Of a stretch of 64,000 nucleotides of DNA, positions 31,852 to 43,745 are shown in pieces. Location of the stretch: positions 64,685,481 through 64,749,480 of the forward strand of contig CM061236.1 in NCBI GenBank assembly GCA_030848705.1, read 5' to 3'. The position numbers were made by a program, and so were the translations under genes. Position 1 is the stretch's first letter. Every line of letters starts with the position of its first letter. Origin of the DNA: Heracleum sosnowskyi (Eukaryota; Streptophyta; Magnoliopsida; Apiales; Apiaceae). Under the pieces are notes generated by a model that was not told the DNA's origin, did no database searches, and saw only the letters and a list, made by a program, of their open reading frames with translations.

Positions 31852-34374
31852 TGTAATAACCCCAAATTTTGGACTTAGTTAAAAATGTTGATGAATAGTG
31901 AATTTGCTGATGAAAAATATTTCAGACCACACTATATGGAAGACATGGAATGAGTGTTTCGAAGTTATATTAGTGATGTATAAGGAGAATAAGTGAATGT
32001 AAACGCGATCAGAATCGGGAGATGCCAACTTTGAATTTTGATCACTATTCATTGGACAATCAAGGATGTATTGATTTGATCGTTTTGAGAAAGTATGTAG
32101 AATGAGAAATCCATGATCATATCTTAAACCAAGGTGAGCAATCTAGGATCATATATTAAACCAAGGTAATGGAAAGATCAAGGAAGTATCTCCTAACATT
32201 GGTACAGAGAAACGTTTTTAAAATCACTGGAACCTATCGCGAAACAGAAGCCTAACAAATTATGGATTAAACCCTAGCCAAGGGAGAAATAACATATAAG
32301 ATCATCAAGTGCAACATAAAAGAGGATTGATGACACAAATTATGACATAAGCATGATGCAGGAGGATGACATAGGTGTGACAAGGTGATGAATCACCACC
32401 TTGTCACCACTTTCACCACAAACCACAAGTTAAAAAGCCATGTGTCTTGGATGACAAAACTCCACCACAACCACACAAAAGAGATGCATCCAATTAAGTG
32501 TTAATTAGACAAAAACAAAAAGAAAAGAAAATCAAAGAAAAGATGCATCAAGAACACCTTCACATTCGGCCATTTTTCTTTTCCAAAAGCTTAGAAACAT
32601 TTCTACAAGTTCTACTCCACCATAATTCATGTTCTTGGGCTCTAAATCACCCTCATCCCTAGACTAAGGTAAATCCTTGATCTCATCATCATCCATGGTT
32701 GTTATCATGCTTAAAAATTGAATCAAAGTTGATGATGAATAGTAGAAATGAATAGTAATGTTTGGATTCTTGATTTGTTCTTGAAGTTTTAGGCTTGTTA
32801 AGGATGTTTAAGGATCAAGCAAGGATATATAAGCTCTTGATAGTCTTTAACAAGCATCAAGGAAGGTATAAACCCTCTCACCCTTATGATTATACTTTTT
32901 TATTAGTGATTATGTTAAGAATGATTAGTGATAGTATGATGTAGAGATGATTTGCATGATAATCATGGTGTTTAGTGGATTAAATAATGGTTGAACTTGT
33001 GAATGATGTGATGAGCATGTTAGACAGAAATAAGATGGTTTAGATGAGATCCTTGGGTTGTGATTGCTTGGTTATGGATTGGTGAATTGATTAGAGTGTT
33101 TTAAACACGGGAATCACGTTTAAGCGTCGTTACCATGTCGGATTTTCCTTAGAAAGATTTGACAGAGACCACGGCTACCTTGTAGACATAACAATGAGGT
33201 TTCTGACCATGATCATGTAGGCTCTGTTTTGTAGTTTATTTTGGCGAAAGAATCGTATCGTTTCAATTTACGGTTTAGGAGAAACATCTGTTTTAGTGAA
33301 AGCGGTTTCAGATAACTAAGTAGTTCATTGCATGAACTTTGAGATTGTGATCAAGCCCTTTAAAAATGGAATTGGGTCGAGATATTAAAAAGGATACTAG
33401 CACGGATTGTTAGCAAAGAAACCTAGAAGGTTTCGTGTTAAAAAGATGATTTTTCGATTTTATAAAAATGTGGGAACAAAAGTTGCGCGAGTGAAATACC
33501 CTTAAGGGGGTAGTTTAAACCATGAGTTTAGTAATGGTAAAGTACTTGGGTTTTGTGAATGGATTATCAACCAAACTTTTGACTTAAGAGTTTACGGAAC
33601 GTCATGAGGTTATAAGTGACCAAGAGCGAGACATTTGATGTTCGTTAATAGAACGTTAGTGCTTAAGTTAAATGCACTTTAAATGATTAAGCCAGGGGAC
33701 TGATCAATTATTTCCTTGTTTATAGATTTTCCGGCAAGTTCTCGAACCCAAAACAACCAAGGACCCAAGGCAAGTTTTCTAATCCCATGTTGTATTTCAG
33801 ATTACATTTTACTGATGATGCATTTGATATGATATCATGCATGTTTTCAACCTTACATCGTATATAAATGTGATAGTATTAAAACTATTGAGATTATAAC
33901 ATATGCATATGATACATGCAAGTTTTCAAACCCTACATCATATAAGTGATGCTGTTGTAATTAATGTTGTGTTTGTGATATATTTTCTACTTGAATACTG
34001 TGAAAAGAGTTATAACTAATTATGCTTATGGTAAAAAGCTTTGTGATATATAAGGGTTTATATGCTATGTAAATATTAGATATAAACCGAGGTGTTATAG
34101 AGGCTCTAAGGGTAGAGCACTCGTACGTGGATTTTAAAACTTAGACCGGGAGTCAAATTAGTAATTTGTACTGATTATACTGTCAGAAGCTGGAGGGTTC
34201 CAGGGACATTTATATTTTTAAAATGTTGATTAAATATTCCAATATATATATTATTGGATATTTAATGTGAGATATTTAAATAATATTATTATAAATATTA
34301 TTTGGATATTTATTTAATTAAGTGAATATTATTTTGAATATTCACTTAAGTGGAATCTTATTGAATAATAATTC
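31852..34374 (+). repeat. 3' LTR of the old chromovirus, truncated on the right
   Basis: Starts TGTAATAACCCCAAATTTTGG after a polypurine tract, as in Tekay/Del elements. The following 2.5 kb is AT-rich, without a credible reading frame. The end with the usual GGGGCGTTACA signature is missing; near 34375 the sequence passes into the coding tail of a minus-strand Copia gag. The exact junction is uncertain by about 100 bases. Confidence 0.6.
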
Positions 34375-35902
34375 AATATTTACAAGAATTATAGTAAGCA
34401 TTAACCTTGGTTTCAAGTTCACTGATCTGATCCTTAAGAATGGTTTCCAATTAAATATAACAATTAACCCTATTCTCAAGAAAAGATATCTTCTTAGTGA
34501 GTTCATCCTGATTAACATGCACAAGTCTTAATTATTTTACCTCTTTTTCAAGAGCTGTGTTCAAAAGAATTATTATATCATTTTCACTACGTGCACAAGA
34601 AACAGTACTACTAAGATGATAGATCATTTCAGAATCAGTAAACTTTACCTCAGACATGAAAGATGAAGTGTTGCCTTCATTAGCCATCAATGCTAGATTT
34701 CCCACTTCTCCATCTTCTTCATCACTATCTGTATCATCCCAACTTTTTCCCTCGGCAAGATAAGCTTTCCCAATCTTATTCTTCTTTCTAGAATCATATG
34801 AGTTCCTCCTCACTTGCTTTGGCGTTTTACATTTTGTAGCAAAGTGACCCAACTCATTACAATTGTAGCACCTGATTGTACTTCTGTCCACGGTTCCAGT
34901 TTTATAGCCACCCCTTGTGCTATTTGATGACGAAGAACCACCTCTCTGAAACCTGGGCTTGAACCTAAGATTGGGGTTCCTTCTGAATCTGAAGTTTCCA
35001 AACTTCTTCACTATCATTGCCATCGACTCATCCCACAGTTGTTCAAGTTCTTCCATTGAATACAAGTCACCACCAGATTGACTTGAAGATGTTAAGCCAT
35101 ATTCAGCTACAGTAACATCCGAGTCAGAACTGGAAGGTTGAACAACCTTCACTTCCAGGGACTGTAGGACTTCTGCCACCAGTGTAGTAGTAGTACTAAC
35201 TATCTTCCCTGTTCCATATATCTCCTTCTGTTGTATCTGCTCCAGCTCATAGGTCTTCAGAACACCATAGAGTCTTTCCAAAGAAATCTCACTTAGATCT
35301 CTTGCTTCTCTAATTGCTGATATTCTGTGCTCCAGATGAGATGGAAGTGTCAGAAGAAACTTCTTGTTAATCTCCTTGATAGTATAGTGTTTTCCATTGA
35401 GATTCAGATCATTGATTAATTTATTGTATCTCTCAAAAACCTCAGAGATACCTTCACCAGGGTTTGATCTGAAATGTTCATATGAAGAGGTGAGAATTTC
35501 CATCTTATTCTCTCTAACTTCCTCTGTCCCCTCATTGATTATCTCAATTGTGTCCCAAATGTGTTTGGTAGTAACACAGTTTAGAACATGATTATGCATG
35601 ATAGGATCAAAACAATCAACCAGAATCAACTGTAAATAGGCATCAAGGGAAACATCCTCTTTCTCATCAGCTGTGTAGTCCTTGGGATCCTTGGGGTACA
35701 TCCTAGCAGGTCTAGTAACAACATCATTCTCAACCTGCTCTTCCTCAACAATCATAGGAAGTCTTGGTCCATTTTTCAGCACTCCAAGATATTTATAATT
35801 AGCCACTTGAAGAAATAAGAGCATCTTCTTCTTCCACATAGGATAATGCTCCTTACTGAACATGGGGATTTTCACTGTACCAACTTTCTGTGTAGTAGAC
35901 AT
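34375..35902 (-). pseudogene. Copia gag, C-terminally truncated
   Basis: ATG at 35902 opens a 456-codon frame to a TAA at 34532. The N-terminal half is a Copia gag domain with VKIPMFSKEHYPMWKKKMLL, TTKHIWDTIEIINEGTEE and FERYNKLINDLNL. A zinc knuckle, CYNCNELGHFATKC, lies near residue 340, followed by an acidic DDTDSDEEDGE segment. Past the TAA the same frame keeps coding character (DELTKKISFLENR and LKDQISELETKVNAYYNSC, coiled-coil-like) with one more stop, until about 34375. So the stop at 34532 is a mutation and the true gag was longer. No protease or other pol part follows. Confidence 0.85.
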
Positions 35903-35990
35903 TTTTGATATTTTTGTTGAAGAATAAAAATTTCAGAGTTAAGAAAAAAATCACAAAAAATGGATCTTTGTTTAGTGTATCAATCAAAAG

Positions 35991-36002
35991 GCTCTGATAC
36001 CA
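35991..36002 (-). other. Primer binding site of truncated Copia element
   Basis: The minus strand reads TGGTATCAGAGC, two bases inside the LTR end at 36005. It is the standard tRNA-Met site and shows that the adjoining LTR is the 5' LTR. Confidence 0.9.
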
Positions 36003-36004
36003 AT

Positions 36005-37240
36005 TGTTAGGTCCCGATAAGTTTGTAGAAAGGGGGTTGAATACAAACTATACCGTTTTATCGAATTTGTTCGTTATAAGATTCAACAATTCAAGAACAA
36101 ATTATTGCGGAATAAACTGAAACAATATTCAAGTTAAATATAACTTATATTAAACTTGAAGGGTGTTACAATTTTGAGTACATATTACAGAGTTCTTGAT
36201 AAAACAAATCTAGAATAAATTTGACATGAATTTATCTATTTTTGTAATAAAAAGGATCGAATACTAAAAAGTAGTTCGATATAATTTCTAGGGATTATGA
36301 TCCGCTAGATTGTCAAAGCAATACAAGTGAACTAATTCCAAAGGATTAAATATTACAAAGAGTTCACTAATTAATTCCACTGTGAATTGGCTCGGACAGT
36401 TGAAGGTTTTGAATGGCAGAAGTTAGTGAATATGATGTTGTGTTCTTTCTGTCTGTCTTGCTTTTGATTTTAATGATCACACTTGTATTTAAACAAGTTA
36501 ACAGATATTCCTTCCACGCGCCAAAAATTTCCTTTTAGAACTAGGAAGACTTAGCCACAAATGCCTTAGAAGACATTCGGGAAGACTTCCAAACCAAATG
36601 GAAGACATTCGGGAAGATTAAGAATTTAACTAATAAGATTTAGAAAATGCCTAGGAAGACAATCGGGAAGATTTACCCTTGACAGTCTTCTTAGTTCATT
36701 TTCTAAGTCTTCTTAGTTATGTTTTCATTCTAATTTAAATAACCATTTAAATAATTTAAGTATTAAATTAATTCTAAATAGAATCAATTTAATAAATAAA
36801 TTACTTAGCTGAATTAATGATTTAGAAGAGAAAAAATACAATTTCTTGACTTCAGAAGAAATTCTTGAACCACTGAAATTAGAAGAAGAGATAACACTGT
36901 AGAACATTGACACTCAATGTACTGTCTGGTTCATGACTGACTAACGGCAATGTCTGTTCTTCATCTGTTTGACTTTAAGCTGTGGTCCATTTAATTTTCC
37001 CTTTTCTTAAAACACTGTAACCTGTACATTTGCTGTCACACCTTGAAATCTCTGTCACTTTAATAAATCCACTGAATCTGAATACTTCACTAAGGCTTGA
37101 TCAACAAATTGAACTTCTTTCAATGTAGAATTACTTCAAGACTGTAGATGACATTAACCTTCATTCTCTTGACAGATATTATCTTCTGAGATTCCTGTGA
37201 CATATGAATTTATTATTTACTTATTACATCTTAGTTTATG
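36005..37240 (-). repeat. 5' LTR of truncated Copia element
   Basis: The plus-strand edge reads TGTTAGGTCCCGATAAG and GTAGAAAGGGGGTTGAATAC, very like 62879-62925, so both belong to one LTR family. The right boundary is placed near 37240, because from about 37260 the sequence resembles the repeat unit seen again near 38.84-39.1 kb. Short repeats of GAAGACATTCGGGAAGA occur at about 36569-36675. Confidence 0.6.
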
Positions 37241-37626
37241 TTGAGTAGAATCCTCGGTGTTTACAAATAGGCCTTTACAAATGCCTTCAAAGGCTGATGA
37301 AGGTATGCTTACTGTATAATGATCATTGGAATTCTCTGTACTACACATATATACATGAAAAATATATCCTTTTATGTGATTGGTAAGGCTCAGTTTATCT
37401 TTGTGTTTCGGGGAGTAGTATAACATGATAATTTCATAGGTAAGATTGTTGTCACACCCTGTGCATACTGAAACAAAGGTTAAGATTTGTTGAACATGTG
37501 TTCTTAATTGTAGATATCAAAAAATTTGACTACCACATGTTTGATTAAATGTTGTAGTGAAGATTTCAAAAGAATTGATAAATCTAGATGCTTAGTTCTT
37601 TGAGAGCTCATGTTGCATATCTATAG

Positions 37627-37822
37627 TGTAATCACTTTATGCTCTGTTAGTTTAACGTAATCAAGTTATAACTTACAACTTTATCGATTTCTCTATTAAT
37701 AAACTATAATAAGAAATCATAGGATAATTTGTAGTTTAGTTAACTCATACATATGTGTGTATGTGTTGTAATTAGACTGATGTTTTTTATATTTGATTAC
37801 AGGTTGCAGTACCTCCACATGC
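37627..37822 (+). repeat. About 195-bp direct repeat, copy A, with splice-acceptor-like end
   Basis: The block from TAATCACTTTATGCTCTG to GGTTGCAGTACCTCCAC recurs at 40583-40784 at an estimated 90 percent identity or more by eye. It ends in a pyrimidine-rich stretch, ATTACAG and a short possible exon (translation VAVPPHAAN). Confidence 0.85.
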
Positions 37823-40582
37823 GGCCAATCCTTTAAATAAAGGTTTGTAATTGATATTTACTGATTGAGTTACCTATAAATATCTGCTTAATTGATAACT
37901 GTTTGTTATTGATAACTGTTTGTTATTGATGCATGTTTGGTAGTTATGGTTTGTTAAGTTAAAATGGTAGGAGTGGGTTAAGGTTAAATAGGATGTGTAA
38001 GTGTGAGTGCTCATTATGATTTAATAGTGTTTCAGATAGTCGGATATTGCAATTGGAGCTGCCATTTTACTCACCTGAAAAGTGTGGCACGACCGTTGAG
38101 AAGTTTGGATGAGAATAATGATTTATTAATTTTTGTTTCTATTAAATTTGAAACTTTTATTTTGTTAGAGTATATGTAAAGGTCCGAAATCAAGAAGGTA
38201 TTCACACTTTTTAATAGCAGTTATTTGCTATTCAATTTGAATTAACAATTAAAGATTGCCCTGTAATGAAATACATATCCAGCAGCTCTGTTATATAATG
38301 TCTCTTGCAACTAAGTCTCACAATTGAAAACTGTCATGAGAAAGCAATGATTATGAATGAGGCACAAGCGATAGAAATGATAATGATATCATGTCAAAGC
38401 CAGAACTCATGTCAAAGACTGAAAAGTTTCTATAGGGTAAACAAAGATAACCATTCTGTTCAACAACACACTACAACACACAGCTCCCCTATCTCCTGCA
38501 TAGAACTATATAATAAGCAAATTGGGTTATGTTTCGTAGTTTGATTAACATTTAGTTTTTTGTTTTTTTATTATCCCCCAATTTTTATAAATTCAAAGTT
38601 TAAAATGTATATTATTAAAAAATATACAAAGTCTTAAACATTATATGCTAATATTGTTGTATTTTACTCCAAACTCTCAACCCTCATCAAACAGTGCTAC
38701 TACTGGGCCTTTGATACACAAACTCTGGAAACACGGTCTAACCATGATCAGAATATCTACGCTTGCGCATGCTTCACTTCAATTCCCACACTATCGGAAC
38801 TCTATAGGTTGTGATCTTTAATGATCGGTAAGGTCCAGTCTCTGTAATTCTCTGTACTATACATATATAGATTGATTTAATATTATCATGAACTACGTAT
38901 ACATGAAAAAGATCTTCTTTTATGTATCAATAAGGTTTGGTCTATCTCTAAGTTTCTACATTTAAATTTGGTAAATTAGTTGTGTTATTTTTGTGTTCCT
39001 GTGCGTTATGCTAGGCTAAGTTTTTGTTGTCCATGTGCATGATAAAACATAGGATAAGATTGTTGTCAGTCCATGTGCATAATAAAACATAGGTTAAGAT
39101 TTGTTGAACTTGTGTTCTTAATAGTATATATCATAAACTTTCACTAAATCCTGTTTGATAAAGTGCAATGGTGAAAATTTAAAAAAAATTGATAAACCTA
39201 GATCTTAATTCTTTGTTTAATTATTAAGTATGCTTGATTGCCACATTGTTTTTTAACGAATCTATGTTGTTATCCACAAATCTCATCCATTAACTTATCT
39301 GAATGGATAAATATATCAATTTTTACTAGCTAATTCTCAGTTCATTTGTTTAATTTTCTAATTTAGTTAATTGATTTGGGATTTGTTTGTGATTACTAGG
39401 TTAATTTATTTGATTGACTGATTTATAATTACAATTGTAAGAGTTTGTATCTGTTTATTTTGGACTTTTAGCATTTGATCTTTGATGTTTATGTGTATAA
39501 TTATTCCTATTTTCATCGAGTTATGCCAAAGTTGATGAAAGTATGCATAATGTATAACTATTTAATAGGAAAAAGGTGTCTTTTTTCAATAATAATGATC
39601 ACTTCCACTGACCTTACTTGGCATCATAACCAATGGCCAACGGGTGACATTACACTACAATGGTGCTTTGCTTTATTCTGTGTTTCAATACATGGTTCAT
39701 TTTGCAATTTATAACCTTACATATAAATTAAGATCTAGGGTATGTGCAATGGCATTCCCCTAATTTTTTAAGCTGTAGTTTGAGAAAGACAAACAACAAT
39801 ATTGTTTTCGAATACTCTCTAACAAGCGACATCGTAGCCTAAGCAAATTCTTCTGTGTTAAGCTACAGGTAAAATCCTTCTATTCAATTAGGGTTTGAAT
39901 TCACATCCTTTGATTCATTGGAGTTTGAAATCATGTACATGTGTTGATTGACTAAATTTAAATTATATGTATATGAGTTCTCTTTCGTAGTATCATCCCA
40001 TCCAATTGGAGGTTGTATGCCATCTCAATGGTTTTGCTTATGATTCTGAATTGACACCTGATAATTTTATTTATAGATGCAGTGGTATGTATGTGTGTGT
40101 CTGGATTACTGCCCTTTGATTTTTTGGTCTTCGTAGTATACGACATAAATAGAACCTTAATTTGTTCAACTGTTTTTAAGTGAAATTTTTTCCTTCTTAA
40201 GCCTTTTTTTGTCACTGCAGTGACTAATGAGTTCAAGAATGATTCAATTATGTGGGTTGATGTAATATCTATATCATAGATAGAGTTAAATAATCGTGAT
40301 CGGTGTTTTATTTTTCTGCCCAATTAGATATAGTATTTGTACCTCAGCATGAGAACGGTAGATAGGAGAACCGTACCAACGTTAACTGATTGTGTTTAAC
40401 TAATGTCTGGAGATACCTCTTCATGTTTGACATTTGCCTATGATTTTTATCTTCAAACAGATTATCAAATTTACTTAATTAGATAGAACTTTTAGGTGTA
40501 AACTGACAATAAATTTCATAAACTGACAATAAGTTTCATACATTTTAACTTACATCAAGTTCTTTGTTAATTTTGTGGATCG

Positions 40583-40784
40583 TATGTAATCACTTTATGC
40601 TCTGTTAGTTTAACGTAATTAAGTTATAACTTACAACTTTCTCGATTTCTCTATTAATAAACTATAATTAGCAATCATAGGATAATTTCTAGTTTGGTTA
40701 ACTCATACATATGTGTGTATGTGTTGTAATTAGACTGATGTTTTTCTATTTTGATTACAGGTTGCAGTAGCTCCACCTGCAACA
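40583..40784 (+). repeat. About 195-bp direct repeat, copy B
   Basis: Second copy of the block at 37627, ending GATTACAGGTTGCAGTAGC and CCACCTGCAACAC (translation VAVAPPATL). A third related exon-like phrase, CCAGCTCCTCCAGCTACATT (PAPPATL), lies at about 41941 without the long upstream match. Confidence 0.85.
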
Positions 40785-42216
40785 CTAAAGAAAATTGAGA
40801 GAGTTGGGGTTTCAAAATTTATAAATCGACAAGGACTTAATTCATGTGACATAATATTTTGTTTTATAGGAAACACGGTGTCAGGGTTGTGTGAATGAAA
40901 AGGTTTTTTGATGGAGTAATTTAGGTATACTTCATCAACTGCCAGCTTTTTTCATTTATTTTGTAATTTTACTGGAGCGTGTATAAGGTAAGTTTTTGTG
41001 CTATATTTGATTGCATTAGTCGATTGATTGCGTGTGCATTTGTTTTGGTAATGTAAATTATGTAGTTCTAGATTGGATACGACTATTGCTTGCTACCACA
41101 CCACACCTCAGTTCATGTATATGTGTAGATGTATATATATGTAGTGTATACTTTTTTCCCAAAGTTTCACTGATCTTTCTTGACACAATTTTTTCGATTT
41201 CAAACTTGCATATAGAATTATGGCTTTCTATTTGTACAGTGTGTTCTTTCTATTAGTACAGTATACGTTATTTTAGCTATGTTTGATGTCCATATATTGG
41301 AATATGTGTACAAAAACATGAAAAAGAATAGAGGTGCGACTCCTCTGATAGTTAAGACTACTGATCAAAGAGAGGGAGAATTTTGATCACTGATACAGAG
41401 GAATTTGAAATTAGCTATTTATTGTAAGCTCCTTTAATTATTCTTGAATTTAATTAGATGTCTTTCTTATGTTTAGGCTGACTGCTTAGACGAGGCCATC
41501 AATAGTGTTAACATAAATAAGTACGTTCTTAAGTTAGAATTTAATTTTGAAATATAGATTTTAATGTAGTATTTCATTAAACTTATAGATTAATGCTATT
41601 GGCAGAAATGACACATGAGCTTTCGTTTTTACAACATTTGGCACTGCTACAAGGGAATTTAAGAGTGAAATGAAAGTTGAGAAGGTACTACCAAATTTGG
41701 ATTTGTGAAACGAATATACAAGTTCTTGCCAAAAAAGAAAAAATTTATGTTGTTTTTAAAGACTAGACTAGAATAGTATTTTTTTTGTTTTACGAATTTT
41801 CAATATCAAACTGCAGTAACTTTGTCGCTAGCCTCCTCTAGATAAGTAAACACATTAGTTGTAATATCTTTATTTACAATGTTTCTTAGGATTTTTTACT
41901 ATAACTTGCACTTGATTTAGGGTAGCATAAATGTTCATGTTCCAGCTCCTCCAGCTACATTATCCATTATCCTCATTAATCTGCTCCAAGACATCTATCT
42001 CCGAAAATCTTGATTTCTATGGCAGGTTTGAGCACTAATTTATATTCCCATTATGTTTTATTTTATAACTATTTTTTTTATCCATATCATAGTTTCCACT
42101 TTATTAACTAAAGATTTAATCGACGACGACATAAAGAAGTAGTTCTAGGAAAAGGAACAGATGTAATGATTCGGGTTCCTATGTTATGCTAGGCATTATA
42201 GAAAGTAAGATATAAA

Positions 42217-42750
42217 ATGATAATGTACAACATCAATCCTAAGGTGTATTCAGTAGCAGCCTATGCAGAAATAAACTTTGAAAAATGGAGCAGTGCTCAT
42301 GAAAACAATTACAACCTATTTGTTGTTTTGATAGGTCAGATAGGTCAGATAGATGCTGATTACTGGAAGCGACCAACTGAGATAATAACCAAAGTGATTG
42401 TGGATGTTACTTTGTTTACTTCTCGGCCAAGTGCTGGATAGGGTTGGATAGTGAGGAATGAACATGGAAAATTGTTACAGGCGGCTAGATGACTACATAC
42501 TAACGTGTCGTCTCTGGAAATAACAATTGGTCTGAAGGAAGTATAAAGTTAATTTAAGCGTAATGGATGGCATGATAGTGACATTGAGGTGAAAATGGAT
42601 TGTTGTTCAAGATGTCTGGAGTAATGCGATTATGCATTCGCCTTTTGGTAGAATTATAAAAAAATGCAGAAGTTTGTTGCGTGATACTCCAAACTGTAGT
42701 TTGATATTCATTGAATGATATGCAAATATAGCTTCTAACAAGTGAGTCAA
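42217..42750 (+). pseudogene. Decayed RNase H-like (RVT_3-type) reading frame
   Basis: Translation gives YWKRPTEIITKVIVDVTLF, then after a stop GWIVRNEHGKLLQAA, VSSLEITIGLKE, WHDSDIEVKMDC and, after a frameshift, VVQDVWSNAIMHSPFGRII, KKCRSLLRDTPNCSLIFIE and NIASNK. This order (Asp strand, GWIVRN, Glu helix, Asp, final conserved Asn) is that of the plant RNase H-like domain often found in LINE-derived or domesticated reverse transcriptase-related proteins. At least four stops and one frameshift show it is dead. It may be a gene or LINE fragment captured by the surrounding element. Confidence 0.7.
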
Positions 42751-43719
42751 TATTTTTCCAGGTTGTTTTTTCACCTTTAGTGGTCTTTGTAATTTGTAAA
42801 GAATAAGCTCAGTTTTAATAAAAATCGCATGACATTATGAGGTACTCTTCATATGTAGCCTGAGAACTAGACTTGGTTTGGAATTGAGACTTTCTTATCT
42901 TAGTTGAGAAAATGCTACATAGTAGTTAGTGATCAACTATTGAAAGTCCAAATTAGCGTAAAAAACATAAGTTTGTGTATCTTTACCTCAACCAATCAAT
43001 TGTATCATTTTGTTATATAATTTTGCTAGAAAGGAATGAGAGTCTTGGGTTTTGGTGCCTAGGTGATTTACTATTCGAATAGTAATTTTTTAAATATTAT
43101 TTTTAGGTTTTTATATGATAAATTGTACAAAACTTAGAAACATACATGATGAGTGATGCTTCTGATAGAAAATATCAGTGCTTTTAATGGGGAAGCACGT
43201 TCATCCAGAAATATGTGCAGGAGTTCAATCACTAGTGATAGTTACACTGATTGCCGTGAAGTTGGAAATAAACTCTCATGGTGAATGTAAATGTATGTAG
43301 AAAAATCATTATTAGGTTCCAGTAAAAAACAAACATTAAGAACAGAGCTAAAAATATTATTTTAGGTGCATGAAAAAATATTTGAATATGATAAAAATGA
43401 AGGTCGACTTTTCTGATTTTCATGCTTAGTCTATTGTATATCTTTAGATTTATTAACAATACCAAAAAAACGTTAAATCCACTTAAAAATATGTTAGTGA
43501 TACCAATTGCACTTAGGCTTCTTAAAGAAAGATAATATTATTTTAGATTTTCATTAAATCTCAAAACATTTAACAAACTTAAATAAATGTTAAGATTGAC
43601 AGTTTTCATACAACTTGGATAATCGAAGTTTAAACTATAAGGATCTAACAATAAAATAAAATAAAAAGTGAAACTAATATATTCGATAAATAATTTATAT
43701 ATAATTATAATATATGGTC

Positions 43720-43738
43720 ACCCGTGCTTTGCACGGGT
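43720..43738 (+). other. Helitron-like 3' terminal hairpin
   Basis: ACCCGTGC-TTT-GCACGGGT is a perfect 8-bp stem with a three-base loop, GC-rich in an AT-rich setting. It is followed by TATAGGCTCTTATATATATA. Known Helitrons end with such a hairpin 10-12 bases before CTRR. Here the end reads GGCTCT, so CTRR is not intact. Confidence 0.5.
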
Positions 43739-43745
43739 TATAGGC

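Larger units (their letters stand above)
1861..34374 (+). mobile_element. Old Ty3/gypsy chromovirus, split by nested insertions
   Basis: Five pieces in the correct order form one degraded Tekay/Del-like chromovirus: RT (1861-2170), RT end plus RNase H (13604-14354), RNase H end (26389-26515), integrase (30926-31851) and the 3' LTR (from 31852). The Athila and SIRE junctions are exact, because removing each insertion with one copy of its 5-bp target duplication rejoins the frame. A chromovirus LTR remnant separates the RNase H end from the integrase, with part of the linker missing. Frameshifts and stops are common, so the element is dead. Its 5' half lies left of the window. Confidence 0.75.
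34375..37240 (-). mobile_element. Truncated minus-strand Copia element (LTR, PBS, gag only)
   Basis: On the minus strand the order is LTR (ends GGGACCTAACA), primer site, leader and gag, after which the element is cut off before pol. The gag is of the same general SIRE-like type as that at 14963 but clearly diverged. The deletion point lies near 34375. Another LTR of this TGTTAGGTCC family starts at 62879. Confidence 0.75.
37260..43745 (+). mobile_element. Candidate Helitron-like region with captured, repeated segments
   Basis: This AT-rich tract has no long intact frame. Its right end carries ACCCGTGC-TTT-GCACGGGT, an 8-bp perfect hairpin followed within about ten bases by a CT-rich end in TA-rich DNA, much like Helitron 3' termini. 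Inside are repeated blocks (37627-37822 and 40583-40784, plus matching sequence near 37310-37570 and 38840-39160). Each long block ends in TTGATTACAGGTTGCAG, which looks like a 3' splice site and exon start. A decayed RNase H-like frame lies at 42217-42750. I see no Rep/helicase. The left end is not determined. Calling it a Helitron is an inference from the hairpin and the gene-fragment content. Confidence 0.4.

Noticed and set aside
34322..34531. Plus-strand open frame of 69 codons
   Set aside because: It lies opposite the decayed C-terminal part of the minus-strand Copia gag and has no features of its own.
38305..38544. Short open frame of 79 codons in the AT-rich region
   Set aside because: No motif, no supporting start context and AT-biased composition. 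It is within expectation for chance frames.
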